Source: Deltaproteobacteria bacterium RIFCSPHIGHO2_02_FULL_44_16
GTDB taxonomy: Bacteria > UBA10199 > 2-02-FULL-44-16
DNA: 64,000 bases
Direction of reading: 5' to 3'
Assembly (NCBI GenBank): GCA_001798185.1
Contig: MGRM01000011.1
Location: forward strand, 25,938 to 89,937
The notes under the pieces were generated by a model. That model had not been told where the DNA came from. It did not search any database and worked only from the letters and a program-made list of their open reading frames with translations. The position numbers and the translations under genes were made by a program. Shown piece after piece: positions 1-9,400 of the stretch (position 1 is its first letter; each line of letters begins with the position of its first letter).

Positions 1-69
1 TTTCACCTAAACATTCTTTGCGCGGGTATCATATCTTTTTCTGAGGAACAAGAAAAAATAAAAGAATAA

Positions 70-100
70 AAAAGCCCCCCAAGATTCGTGGGGGGCTTTT
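70..100. terminator. Bidirectional-looking intrinsic terminator
   Basis: An 11-bp perfect stem, four A, G and six C against six G, C and four T, encloses a 9-nt loop. It ends the minus-strand unit of the 33-residue lysine-rich gene just upstream. The central 19 nt (76-94) recur exactly at 24264-24282 inside a dispersed repeat. Confidence 0.85.
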
Positions 101-115
101 CGTGTTCCCTGTTTC

Positions 116-217
116 TTAATGCTTTGTCTTCTTCTTACCTCTTTTTTTTGTCTTACGTTTTGATTTCTTCTTGCCCTTCTTCTTTGTTGCCTTCATACCT
201 TTTCTTTTCTTTACCAT
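116..217 (-). CDS. 33-aa lysine-rich basic protein (H1-like or nucleic-acid-binding candidate)
   Basis: A tiny, extremely basic protein: 18 Lys and 3 Arg out of 33 residues, with no hydrophobic or acidic stretch. The start is fixed by a strong Shine-Dalgarno (AAGGAGGGGG) about 5 nt before the ATG. It has its own promoter (270-298) and terminator (70-100), so it looks like a complete stand-alone gene and not a random ORF. Longer reading through upstream sequence in this frame has no ribosome site. The composition resembles histone H1-like tails and lysine-rich nucleoid or RNA-binding peptides. Binding to DNA or RNA is an inference from charge only; no family signature can be read from so short a sequence. 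Confidence 0.7.
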   Translation of the reverse strand: MVKKRKGMKATKKKGKKKSKRKTKKRGKKKTKH

Positions 218-269
218 TTCCCCCTCCTTAGATGTGGAAAGTTGTTTGCTCAACCATCGACTGAAAAAA

Positions 270-298
270 ATTTTACGCAATTTAGAGCACATAGTCAA
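270..298 (-). promoter_or_regulatory. Sigma70-type promoter of the lysine-rich gene
   Basis: On the minus strand there is TTGACT, 17 bp, then TAAAAT, close to the housekeeping consensus with optimal spacing. Transcription would start near 263, giving a leader of about 45 nt before the ATG at 217. Confidence 0.75.
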
Positions 299-341
299 AC
301 TTTTTTTATTCAATTCGACTAAAATGATATATAATTTTGGA

Positions 342-1112
342 TCATACGTTGGGTGAAATATTTTTTTTCCCGCGAAGAATGCGAAGAGCAACACATGCTG
401 CACCAAAACCATTATCAATGTTCACGACACAAATACCTTCCGAACAACTGTTGAGCATGCCGAGTAACGCAGTAATGCCGCCAAAATTTGTTCCGTATCC
501 AACAGAAGTGGGAACCGCAATGAGCGGAGCCGGAGTAAGTCCACCAACAACAGAAGGAAGTGCTCCCTCCATACCTGCAACAATAATAATTGCATCCGCG
601 TGACGACATTTTTGAATTTCAGTGAGAAGCCGCGGCAATCCTGCAACACCCACATCATAATAACGCGTGGCTTCAACACCAAAATACCGAGCCGTACGCC
701 ACGCCTCCTCTGCCACCGGAATATCGGCAGTCCCTGCACATAAAAGAGCTAAGTTTCCGGCAAGAGGAGCTATTGGATGCTGGAGGAAAAGAAACGTTTT
801 GCTGATCGGATCATAATCTATCTGAGGAAAAAGTTCGCAAAGTTCTTTGGCAGCTCCAACCTGAAGACGAGTCCCAAAGATATTTTGACCTGATTGATGC
901 AACGTGGTGATGATTTTCTCAAGATGAAGCTTTTCCTTACGATCACAAAAAATCACTTCTGAAAAAGCATTCCGTAATGGTCGATGAACATCATGTTTTG
1001 CTGACTCAAGGTCACGAAATGGGAGATGACGTAGGATTTCAAGAACATCCTCGATATTCTTTTCGCCGTCTTTCAATTGTTGGAGCAGTTGTTGAAGACT
1101 CAGAAGGTCCAT
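342..1112 (-). CDS. larB: Nickel-pincer cofactor biosynthesis protein LarB
   Basis: 256 aa, matching LarB: an N-terminal helical region with the family pattern LPFRDLESAKHDVHRPLRNAF, then a PurE-like domain with GTADIPVAEEA, YDVGVAGLPRL, VAGMEGALPSVVGGL and VPTSVGYGTNFGG. In the known pathway LarB carboxylates and hydrolyses nicotinic acid adenine dinucleotide in the cytosol. That makes the pyridine dicarboxylate later sulfurated by LarE and loaded with nickel by LarC. The start lies 3 nt after the larE stop, so the two are co-transcribed with the HAD gene upstream. No larC or lactate racemase gene (larA) is in the window. Confidence 0.93.
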   Translation of the reverse strand: MDLLSLQQLLQQLKDGEKNIEDVLEILRHLPFRDLESAKHDVHRPLRNAFSEVIFCDRKEKLHLEKIITTLHQSGQNIFGTRLQVGAAKELCELFPQIDYDPISKTFLFLQHPIAPLAGNLALLCAGTADIPVAEEAWRTARYFGVEATRYYDVGVAGLPRLLTEIQKCRHADAIIIVAGMEGALPSVVGGLTPAPLIAVPTSVGYGTNFGGITALLGMLNSCSEGICVVNIDNGFGAACVALRILRGKKNISPNV

Positions 1113-1115
1113 ATT

Positions 1116-1919
1116 TTAGCGAACTCCATAACCCTGAAGATCCAGCGAGATACGCTGCCATCCCAAAAGACGAAACTTTTCGATAATTTGATTTCTGAAA
1201 TGAAAAAGATGTTCCATTTCATCAACAGGAACTTCAATACGAGCAATGACTCCATGATGTCTCACACGTACTTGCTGACATCCCAGGTCGCGCAAAAAAT
1301 TCTCGGCATCATCAATACGCACAAGTAATTCTGGCACCACGGGAATATTGGTTTCAACACGAGATGCAAGACATGCCATGGCTGGTTTATCCGCCATTTC
1401 AAGCTGAAGTTCTCGAGCAGAGGTTCGTATATCATCTTTGGTGAAACCAACTTCAATAAACGGTTCCAAAACTCCTTCTTTGCGTGCGGCTTCTCTTCCG
1501 GGTCGATGACCGGAAATATCTGAGATATTTGTCCCATCGATCACGGCGTGATAGCCATTTTTATCTGCAAATTGTCGAAGGAGTTGATAGAGAGATTGTT
1601 TACAAAAAAAACAACGGTTATGGGGATTTGCCAAATACTGAGGGTCTCGAAATTCTTCAGTATTGATCTCTTGAAAAGGGATCATACGACGCTCACAAAA
1701 TGCACGCGCCGCTCTCCGGTCTCGTTGTGGAACAGAAGGAGAAACTCCCAAAATTGCAATCATTCGATCCTTCAATTCCTCAAAAGCAACAACAGTAAGC
1801 AGAGCAGAGTCGACACCGCCTGAAAACGCAACAACGGCGCTCTCTAAACCTTGGAGGCGCCGTCTTAGTGCCAATACTTTTTCTGCGAATGAAGAATTTA
1901 AGTGTTTTTCATCAGACAC
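1116..1919 (-). CDS. larE: ATP-dependent sacrificial sulfur transferase LarE
   Basis: 267 aa PP-loop protein with SGGVDS at 34-39, NRCFFCKQSLY at 101-111 and the conserved KPAMACLASR segment at 178-187. The cysteine in that last segment (about Cys183) corresponds to the residue LarE sacrifices as sulfur donor in the well-studied lactobacillar enzyme. This predicts the sacrificial type and not the [4Fe-4S] type. It would sulfurate the LarB product in nickel-pincer nucleotide synthesis. Its 5' end overlaps the HAD gene by 22 bp and its stop sits 3 nt before larB, pointing to translational coupling. Confidence 0.92.
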   Translation of the reverse strand: MSDEKHLNSSFAEKVLALRRRLQGLESAVVAFSGGVDSALLTVVAFEELKDRMIAILGVSPSVPQRDRRAARAFCERRMIPFQEINTEEFRDPQYLANPHNRCFFCKQSLYQLLRQFADKNGYHAVIDGTNISDISGHRPGREAARKEGVLEPFIEVGFTKDDIRTSARELQLEMADKPAMACLASRVETNIPVVPELLVRIDDAENFLRDLGCQQVRVRHHGVIARIEVPVDEMEHLFHFRNQIIEKFRLLGWQRISLDLQGYGVR

Positions 1920-2548
1920 TGCCGCAACTCCCCTACTGTTTCTGCAACAAGATCAGCTCCGGCAGCACGAAGTTCTTCGCGAGTGCCGTATCCATAGGAG
2001 ACACCAATTGAAGAACAACTGCAGTTTTTTGCCGCATCAATATCGAGTCCGCGATCAGCAATGACAATCGGTTTGCTAATTTTTTCTTTTTCAATCAGAT
2101 GTTTGAGAAGTTCTGTTTTCGTTGCTTTTTTCCCTGCGGCATCAAGACCGTAAACCTTGGTAAAAAGACTTTTCACTCCCAAATGATCAAGAACCATTTC
2201 GCAGGAAACTTGAGGCTTATTGGAAGTAATATAAAGCGTGCCGTTTTTTGCCGCGGCATCAAGAAGACCAACAATACCTGGATAGAGACGATGCTCAGCA
2301 ATCCCTTCTTTATGGAAACGTTCTCTGTAGCAATCGACACATCGTTTCAAAAACTTTTTATCTTTTTTACCGGTAATATCAGCAAAGATATCTTCAAGAG
2401 GAAAACCGATATATCGCTTCAAACGCTCAATAGGGACTGTTCTTTCTCCAACCTTTTTAAGAGCAAAATTAATACAGCGAGGAATTGCTGTTCCTGGGTT
2501 GACAACTGTTCCATCAAGATCAAAAATAAAAGCAGTTTGCTTGCTCAT
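1898..2548 (-). CDS. HAD-family phosphatase, phosphoglycolate-phosphatase-like
   Basis: 216 aa with the HAD nucleophile motif DLDGT near residue 10, a helical cap typical of the Gph/PpaX subgroup, TSNK as motif II and an acidic ADRGLDI motif near the C-terminus. It should dephosphorylate a small phosphorylated metabolite. The substrate cannot be read from sequence. Because it overlaps larE and leads the larE-larB operon, a house-cleaning role near the nickel-pincer pathway is possible but not shown. A purine-rich ribosome site (GGGAGGGG) precedes the ATG. Confidence 0.8.
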   Translation of the reverse strand: MSKQTAFIFDLDGTVVNPGTAIPRCINFALKKVGERTVPIERLKRYIGFPLEDIFADITGKKDKKFLKRCVDCYRERFHKEGIAEHRLYPGIVGLLDAAAKNGTLYITSNKPQVSCEMVLDHLGVKSLFTKVYGLDAAGKKATKTELLKHLIEKEKISKPIVIADRGLDIDAAKNCSCSSIGVSYGYGTREELRAAGADLVAETVGELRQCLMKNT

Positions 2549-2647
2549 GGCCCCTCCCTAGTTGAAGGAAATATAAAGAGATGGCGTGTATACTCGAATG
2601 GCCCTAAAACTCAACAAAAATCGGCTCAAAATCTCTTTAAATACAAA

Positions 2648-2671
2648 AAAACCTCATTTTCATGAGGTTTT
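2648..2671 (-). terminator. Terminator of the tRNA-Met unit
   Basis: A 10-bp perfect stem (AAAACCTCAT / ATGAGGTTTT) with a 4-nt loop is followed on the minus strand by a run of T. It lies 7 nt beyond the tRNA 3' end. Confidence 0.85.
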
Positions 2672-2677
2672 ATGATG

Positions 2678-2751
<74 letters not shown>

Positions 2752-2762
2752 ATCTGGGTGGC

Positions 2763-2791
2763 TTTATGCAGAACTCATTGCTAACTGTCAA
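2763..2791 (-). promoter_or_regulatory. Promoter of tRNA-Met
   Basis: TTGACA, 17 bp, CATAAA on the minus strand, placing the transcription start a few bases before the tRNA 5' end at 2751. Confidence 0.7.
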
Positions 2792-2880
2792 GAAATCCCA
2801 CAAGAATTTCTCTGGACCGAAACGATCAAAGTCTGTAGGATATCATTCTAAGTCTTTGATATAAGAGGCAAATAAAGAAC

Positions 2881-3876
2881 ATGAGCCCTATCGAAAACCA
2901 CGATGAACCTCTTCATATCCTTGTTGTCGATGATGACGCCACAAATATTCTTCTCATCGAGAAAACTCTCCGATCAAAGCATTACCACGTTTCGCACGCC
3001 TCTTCGGGCGAAGAAGCACTCACTTTTGTCCAGCAGCAGCCACCAGACATCATTCTTTTAGATGTCATGATGCCCGGCATGAATGGTTTTGAAGTGTGTA
3101 AAATTTTAAAATCACAACAAAGCACTCGTCTCCTCCCTATTATTATTATTACAGCGTTACAGGAAAAAGAAGATCGTATCGCCGGGATAGAAGCTGGATG
3201 CGATGATTTTCTTTCAAAGCCGATCGATCGGCTGGAGCTTGTCGCTCGTGTTCAAGCGCTTGGAAAAGTGAAACGACTTAATGATGATCTTGATCACGCA
3301 GAAGCTGTGGTGATGAGTTTTGCTCGCGCGGTGGAGGCAAAAGACGGAACCACTGGTGATCACTGTGATCGACTTATTCGACTTGTGACTTCTTTTGGGA
3401 ATTATATTGGACTCATCCCTTCTGATATTCGAACACTTGTAAGAGCAAGCGTTGTCCATGACGTTGGCAAAATTGGTGTTCCGGATTCTATTCTTTTAAA
3501 GCCAGGAAAGCTCACGGACGAAGAATGGAAAGTCATGAAGCTTCATCCTCTTATTGGAGAGGAAATTTGTCGACCGCTACGCTCCTTCAAAGATGTGCTG
3601 CGTATTATTCGTCACCATCATGAAAAGTGGAATGGCTCTGGTTATCCCGATGGATTGAAAACTGAAGAAATTCCATACCTTGCTCGCATTTTTCAGATCA
3701 TCGATGCTTATGATGCCATGACCACGGTGCGACCCTACAAAAAAGCATATTCAACGGAAGAGGCGCTCGCGCTTTTGCGAGAAGAGTCCAAACGCGGACT
3801 TTGGGATCCAGACATCCTTCAACAATTTATTGCGTTTATTGAACATCATCGTGGTGAATTTTCTCTCACCAGTTAA
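2881..3876 (+). CDS. Response regulator with HD-GYP c-di-GMP phosphodiesterase domain (RpfG-like)
   Basis: 331 aa. Residues about 12-125 form a receiver domain with the acidic pocket DDD near 17-19, phospho-acceptor Asp61 and Lys113. A linker leads to an HD-GYP domain with H193-D194, the HHH pattern at 245-247 and an intact G254-Y255-P256. All metal-binding positions I can check are present, so it is probably an active cyclic di-GMP phosphodiesterase switched by phosphorylation. No sensor kinase adjoins it. The start has only a weak ribosome site (AAGAGG, rather far upstream). Its stop overlaps the convergent neighbour by 4 bp. Confidence 0.9.
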   Translation: MSPIENHDEPLHILVVDDDATNILLIEKTLRSKHYHVSHASSGEEALTFVQQQPPDIILLDVMMPGMNGFEVCKILKSQQSTRLLPIIIITALQEKEDRIAGIEAGCDDFLSKPIDRLELVARVQALGKVKRLNDDLDHAEAVVMSFARAVEAKDGTTGDHCDRLIRLVTSFGNYIGLIPSDIRTLVRASVVHDVGKIGVPDSILLKPGKLTDEEWKVMKLHPLIGEEICRPLRSFKDVLRIIRHHHEKWNGSGYPDGLKTEEIPYLARIFQIIDAYDAMTTVRPYKKAYSTEEALALLREESKRGLWDPDILQQFIAFIEHHRGEFSLTS

Positions 3877-5015
3877 ATGGTTTTGAGGAAGTGCTGAAGG
3901 GCTTCTAACAAATCTTCCTGATCTTCAATGCCGATCGAAAACCGTACAAGCGTATCATCAATACCGCGCGCTTCACGTATTTTTGCAGGGATTGAAGCAT
4001 GGGTCATCGTTGCAGGATGACAGACAAGGGATTCAACAGCTCCTAAACTCTCCGCGAGCGTAAAAATTTTCATCTTTCCTAAAGCGCTCTGGAGTTTTTG
4101 AGCATCGGCATCAAGAACAATACTGATCATCCCCCCTCCCCCACACATCTGTTTTTTTGCAAGGTGGTGGTCCGGATGTGACGAGAGCCCGGGATAATAA
4201 ACTTTTCTTATTTTTTTCTGTTTCTCTAAAAAGAGAGCAAGCGCGGCAGCATTCTTTACCTGCCTTTCCACTCGAACCGAAATTGTTTTTAAACCACGGT
4301 GAGTCAACCAGACATCAAAAGGTGAAGGGTTGAGTCCATAGACCATTCGCGCTCTCCAGAGTTCTTTCGCAAGTTCACTCTCGTTCATCACGAGCGCTCC
4401 TCCGACAACATCAGAATGTCCACCGATATATTTCGTCGTGCTATGAAGAACAACGTCCGCGCCTAAAGCAAGGGGTTGCTGAAGACATGGAGTCGCAAAA
4501 GTGTTATCAACAATGGTTCTAATCTTCTTTTTTTTGCCTATCGCACAGATCGTTTTGAGATCCACGAGTTTTAAGAGAGGATTTGTCGGAGTTTCGAGCC
4601 AAATATATTTTGTGTTGGAGCGAATCGCTTTTTGCCATGCATGAACATCATTGTTCGCAACATAACTGACATCGAGCTGAAATCGATCTTTCAGATGTTG
4701 AAGCAATCGATACGTGCCACCATAGACATCATCGACTGCAAGAACATGATCTCCCGAGTGAAGCTGCATCAGAAGAGCCATCGCAGCGCCAAGACCAGAG
4801 GAATAAACCACTGCATGTTTCCCCCCTTCGAGAGCTGCAATGGCCATTTCGAGATTTTGAAAATTCGGATTATCGGCACGCGTATAATCAAAACCCTGAT
4901 GTTTGTTTGGCGCTTCTTGCGCGTAGGTGGAGGTTTGATAAAGAGGAGGAACAATTGCTCCTGTTTTACTCTCCGGCTTTTGTCCCACATGAACAACTTT
5001 GGTTTGGAAACGCAT
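3873..5015 (-). CDS. Cys/Met-metabolism PLP enzyme (cystathionine gamma-synthase/beta-lyase family)
   Basis: 380 aa from the ATG preceded by GGAGGTGGGA; an upstream ATG ten codons earlier lacks a ribosome site. Family features are the YxR pattern (GFDYTRADNPN), SSGLGA, VDNTFATP and HSTTKYIGGHSD, whose Lys195 is the Schiff-base residue. The enzyme acts in methionine/cysteine interconversion. Whether it is cystathionine gamma-synthase, gamma-lyase or beta-lyase cannot be decided from motifs alone, although the sequence resembles MetB/MetC generally. It is monocistronic and convergent with the HD-GYP regulator. Confidence 0.88.
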   Translation of the reverse strand: MRFQTKVVHVGQKPESKTGAIVPPLYQTSTYAQEAPNKHQGFDYTRADNPNFQNLEMAIAALEGGKHAVVYSSGLGAAMALLMQLHSGDHVLAVDDVYGGTYRLLQHLKDRFQLDVSYVANNDVHAWQKAIRSNTKYIWLETPTNPLLKLVDLKTICAIGKKKKIRTIVDNTFATPCLQQPLALGADVVLHSTTKYIGGHSDVVGGALVMNESELAKELWRARMVYGLNPSPFDVWLTHRGLKTISVRVERQVKNAAALALFLEKQKKIRKVYYPGLSSHPDHHLAKKQMCGGGGMISIVLDADAQKLQSALGKMKIFTLAESLGAVESLVCHPATMTHASIPAKIREARGIDDTLVRFSIGIEDQEDLLEALQHFLKTI

Positions 5016-5054
5016 TCCCACCTCCGTAAAGCCAAACTGGTTCATCGTCTAGAG

Positions 5055-5321
5055 TCATTTATTGACCGATTCATAAAGAGCAATCGCTTCAGGTAAATAT
5101 TTCTCAAGTTGTTTCGCGCGTGCACCACTTGAAGGAAAATCGTGGACATGCGAAACACGAGCAATCTTAAAGACGATAGTTCGAATTTTTCCCAATGCCG
5201 GTTCATCAGTGAGACTATCGTAATTAAGAGTTTTTTTACCGGTGATGCGATCTTGAGCACAATGGGTAAGAAAAAAGAGGACAAGGAGAAACAACGATTT
5301 CTGAAGTACCACGCGGAGCAT
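5055..5321 (-). pseudogene. Probable remnant of an M48-family peptidase lipoprotein
   Basis: An 88-aa frame that begins with a hydrophobic signal-like segment and a Cys. It continues with ITGKKTLNYDSLTDEPALGK, which resembles the conserved TGK..LN..S..E.ALG start of M48 metalloprotease lipoproteins. It then jumps to DFPSSGARAKQLEKYLPEA, which resembles the family's C-terminal HPSS.ER...LE..LPEA segment. The whole catalytic middle, including HExxH, is missing, as expected after an internal deletion. There is no convincing ribosome site. The frame could extend upstream to 5420. Family assignment is by pattern memory only, hence the modest confidence. Confidence 0.42.
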
Positions 5322-5507
5322 AAATATATGAACAGTAGCTACACTCTGCATAACGGAGAGCAAACTCAATAGTTTCATTCCACGTAAACTCTTGAGTGCT
5401 CTCCGTAATTTGATCTTCACAAAAACCTTCTTTCAAAAATGTTTTTAAGCAAGATTTCCTCAATCGTCAACTGAACTCGGTGCGATACTCCGTTACAAAG
5501 TATCTAA

Positions 5508-5586
5508 CCGATGGGAGTTGTCAGGGGGAGAGCAGGATCTCCCCCTGACTTTAGCGAGTGCGGATTCACTTCGCACAAGCGAATAG
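5508..5586. repeat. Dispersed two-hairpin repeat, copy 1
   Basis: About 80 bp with a perfect GTCAGGGGGAGA / TCTCCCCCTGAC hairpin followed by a second inverted repeat around GATTCACTT. A closely similar copy lies at 21701-21781. It occupies the gap upstream of the methyltransferase gene. Confidence 0.75.
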
Positions 5587-5620
5587 TTGACGGGAAAAAA
5601 GAGAAGAGTAAGATTCAAGC

Positions 5621-6337
5621 ATGAAAAATATCTCTTTTCCCTTCTTGTTTTTTTTCTTCACGCTTCTTTCCTGTTCAAAATCGACCTCTTTTCTTGAAAA
5701 ACGTGAAGAGATGGTCAAACGACATGTTGAGCGTCGAGGCATCACCTCGCCATTGATCTTAAATGCTTTTCGAAATATCCCACGTGAAAAATTTGTTCTT
5801 CCTCAATATCAAGACCGTGCGTATCAAGATCTTGAACTCCCCATTGGTGAAGGACAAACGCTCGACCTTCCTTACGAAGATGCCGTGATCATCCACGCTC
5901 TCGATTTGAAACCCACCGATAAGGTCCTTGAAGTTGGAACAGGAGCCGGTTATCTCGCCGCACTGATGGGACATATTGCAAAAGAAGTCTACACGATTGA
6001 GATTCGACCTGGGCTTGCAAATACAGCACGACAACGCTTGCAAGAACTCGGATATCAGAATGTTTTTGTTCTCACCGGCGACGGTTATAAAGGATGGCCT
6101 GAACATGCACCTTTTGATGCTATTGTTCTCACCGCTTCTCCCGATTATGTTCCTGAACCTCTTGTAGAACAACTTCGAGAAGGTGGCCGACTTGTGCTCC
6201 CTCTTGGAGGAGAAAAAAAATTTCAAGAACTTGTGCTATATACAAAAGAGAACAGGAAACTCAAATTGCTGAAACGACTTTCCGGAGCTCAATTTGTTCC
6301 GATGGAAGGTATCATCCAAGAACAAGAAAAAAAATAA
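5621..6337 (+). CDS. Lipoprotein protein-L-isoaspartate O-methyltransferase-like protein
   Basis: 238 aa. It starts with a signal peptide and lipobox LLSC (Cys18), so the product should be a membrane-anchored lipoprotein outside the cytoplasm. That is unusual for this SAM-dependent repair enzyme. The rest is a Pcm-type methyltransferase: LPIGEGQT near 73-80, SAM motif VLEVGTGAGY at 102-111, GGRLVLPLGG and GAQFVPMEG. The usual TISQPY after GEGQ reads TLDLPY, altering a segment close to the active site, so activity on isoaspartate is uncertain. It is a monocistronic gene with a weak ribosome site, convergent with the giant gene. Confidence 0.82.
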   Translation: MKNISFPFLFFFFTLLSCSKSTSFLEKREEMVKRHVERRGITSPLILNAFRNIPREKFVLPQYQDRAYQDLELPIGEGQTLDLPYEDAVIIHALDLKPTDKVLEVGTGAGYLAALMGHIAKEVYTIEIRPGLANTARQRLQELGYQNVFVLTGDGYKGWPEHAPFDAIVLTASPDYVPEPLVEQLREGGRLVLPLGGEKKFQELVLYTKENRKLKLLKRLSGAQFVPMEGIIQEQEKK

Positions 6338-6345
6338 CTCTCCGC

Positions 6346-6402
6346 TCATGCTGAGCTTGTCAAAGCATATGGCTCACCCTTCGACAGGCTCAGGGTGAGC
6401 GA
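6346..6402. repeat. REP-like palindromic repeat between convergent genes
   Basis: Contains the stem GCTCACCCT / AGGGTGAGC (6372-6400) and a related half-copy upstream. The motif (TTCGACAAGCTCAGG type) recurs at 11043-11066, 38473-38497 and 53080-53150. The stop codon of the giant gene (6390-6392) lies inside it, so it sets the last residues of that protein and may act as a bidirectional terminator. Confidence 0.75.
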
Positions 6403-9400
6403 GAAGACTCTTTATGCTTCAATACATATCGAATCCCAATCAAACTTGATGTTGTTCCCATCACAAAGAGAAACAAAAGAATAAGCGTTGGCATCGAAGG
6501 ACTCGTTGCGTTCATATCGCATCGACAATTTGTTCCCGAAGCATGCTGTTGAGGCATGCCTCCCAGAAAAACGAGAGCTCTTTCTTGAGGAGCTGGAACT
6601 GGTTCATTACTTTTTCCAAAAACATCATTCACCACAATAAATTGATAGTTTTGAGGTGGATCCCAAGAAATCGAGGTTGGTCGTATGAGGTCAATATTAT
6701 GAAGAGATCCTCCAACTAGCTCCTGTGCTTCTCGACGAGAACGAATTTCTGATTTTACTTTTCCCCAATCGAGCTGACGTTGTTCTATCGGAATTGCATT
6801 TTTTGGCCCCCCTGCAACACCTGTAAATTGAGCTTCGTGTGGAGGAAGACGAAAATCGATGACGTGACAGGCATAGCCAGCATCTGGCAGGACCGTGAGC
6901 GCGTTCGTTGCAACAGGAGCTCCTTGTGGAGCATTTGTCGTCACCGCAGGAAGATCAAACCTTCTTCCGGCAACAGAAATACTTTCACCGCGTTCGAGCG
7001 GAAGAAGTCGATGCTGAAGCATATTATTTAATCGATAGACCGCTCTTCCCCGATGAATTTCGACGGGCACAAGTGACGACATCGGCTGAGGATCAGGAAA
7101 ATTCGGAAGCGATGAAACACTTGGGAGCAGAAGTGGAATACTGATCGCTTGATCAGGATGTTCAGGAAGCACACGAATGGGTTGCGTCACAAGAGTTGTA
7201 GAAGCTGGACGAAATTCGCGCTGAGTAAAATCTTCCATCACCGGGCCACCTACTTGAACAAGCATCCACGGACGAACATTCCCTTCTTCATCGGGAAGAA
7301 CATTTCCTGAAAGCGAAAGACTCAAATTAGCCGCTGTTCTCGATTTTGCTGAAGCATTGTTAATGCAACAGACACATTTCATCACGCTAAATTCCGGTTC
7401 CCCAAAAAGATCACCCTGTTTTCCACTCACTTGACGATATTCATCATTGAGGACGGTATAATTTTTTCGAGCCTCTTCACTTGAAAATCCATCTGCGAAA
7501 CAATGACAATCATCTGCGACAACAGCTCCATAAATAACAGGCCCAACAGGTCCGTCACCTGGTTGAATACACTGACAGTCCGCTGTGCGAACTTGCCCTG
7601 TCGGACAAACATTCGTACATTCAGGTCGACATTGACATGTTGCTGGATCGCAAAATTGATCATTGGCGGGACAACGCGTATCCAAGTTACAATTTGCAGG
7701 GGCTTGCGGCGTCCCGCGTGGATTACACGCAAATGTCTGTGGATTGCCTGTATTGACAATGACCGTCATCTCTCCCTGTTCAGTATGCGCTCTCGTCACT
7801 CGAGGAGCAACCACCGGAGCCTGTGGAGGTGTCGGATTCAATCCCATCGGAATTTGAGGCGGAGGAGGAGGAAATTGAGGGGGGAGCCCACGAATAATCG
7901 TTTGAACTGTCATTAAATCTTTTCGATCGGCAATCCAACGTGGATTTAATTCTACGACTTGATCCGGACGATAGGTGGATGGAAGCGGTCGCGATGCAAC
8001 ATTTGCTCTTCCCGGTCGATAGAGATTCGGACCTGGTAAGGGGAGACAAATACTATCAAAATAATTACAGACATCATTAAATGGATTATTGACCGAGCCG
8101 CATCGCAGTCTTGTTCGACAAATTTGTGTCGGATCATTCCACCCCACTCCATTGGCATCGGCAGCGCAGGGGTTACAACAAGAATCAGTGATCCAAAAAG
8201 GGAGATGGCGCCCATCAACTGCGTTTCCTGCTGCATTCACCGCACACACGTCACGCGGAGCGCACTCATGTGGAACAACCGTATTCTGAGTACGATCCCA
8301 AAGATTCTGCGCAAGCGCATAATAAAGTTCCGGAATACTCGCCGCTTGCACATTATTCGGATCTGTTTGGGGATCTCCCGGACATCCTGTAGGTGCATTC
8401 ACCACGGGAAGGCCAGCAATTCCCGCAATATTCGCTCCTTGATTCGGTTGAATATTCACCGCCAAGCTTTTTACCCCGACGGGGCCTGGATCTCTTCCTT
8501 CTGCAAAATTTCTCGGATCACTTAATTGTCCCCCTGCAGCATAACCGATACGAATGGAACGAGGCGCTTGAATACTGGAAGCATCAAAAAAGAGAAATGC
8601 ATGCGCAGTTACTTGGGCATTCGGATCGCCTCCAATTCGACGGGGAAGAAGATCACCAATTAAGATGTCATTATCTGTTCCGTTTCCATCGAAATCAGCA
8701 ACGACAACAGAGGTTGCCTGTCCTGGATTGCCAAGTTCATCAGGAGGAAGTTGAAAGATTTCACCGGTTCTCGGAGTTCGTTCAATGGCACACGTGGGAG
8801 CCACACCATGATAAATATAAACACGATCAGAAAACATACGTCGATCAGATGCGCTCACCTGAAAGACAAGACGTTGATTGCGCTGATTTTGAAAATTCGG
8901 ATCAATTGATACTGTCTGCTGACCGCGAAACGTCAGCACCACGTCAGCACAACCATCATCATCAATATCAGAAGCAACACCTTTATAGGGAGCAAATCCC
9001 TGAGGCACATCAATCTCATAAACTTCAGGAAGAAGAATATGCGTTAATGGCGCAGATGCAGCACGAGCAGATGAAGGCGCAATGGCATTTATATCTCTGC
9101 TCGTAAGAAGAATGTTGTGAATGGGATCAATTTTATAAAGATAAAAACGACGCACGGCATTTGCATCAACAACACCCACACCTGAAGGAACAACAAGCGA
9201 TTGGCGTTCAATTGCCGGCGTAGATCCAACACGATCGATCGCAACAAAAGCATCATAGGCTTCAGGACCGACAAGTGACATTGCAAAAGGTGTAAACACA
9301 CTATTGGGATTGAGCAGTTCTTTTTGTGGCTCCCCTCCCCAATCTCTTCCCCGAGACCAAAAGACAACAGAAGAAACAGATCGATGTGGAAGAAGCGCAG

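Noticed and set aside
5236..5463. 75-codon minus-strand frame upstream of the M48 remnant
   Set aside because: Overlaps the remnant in another frame, no ribosome site and no recognisable motif.
8393..9106. A long open plus-strand frame (237 codons) opposite the giant gene
   Set aside because: His/Gln-rich shadow of the minus-strand coding sequence, no ribosome site, and no domain.
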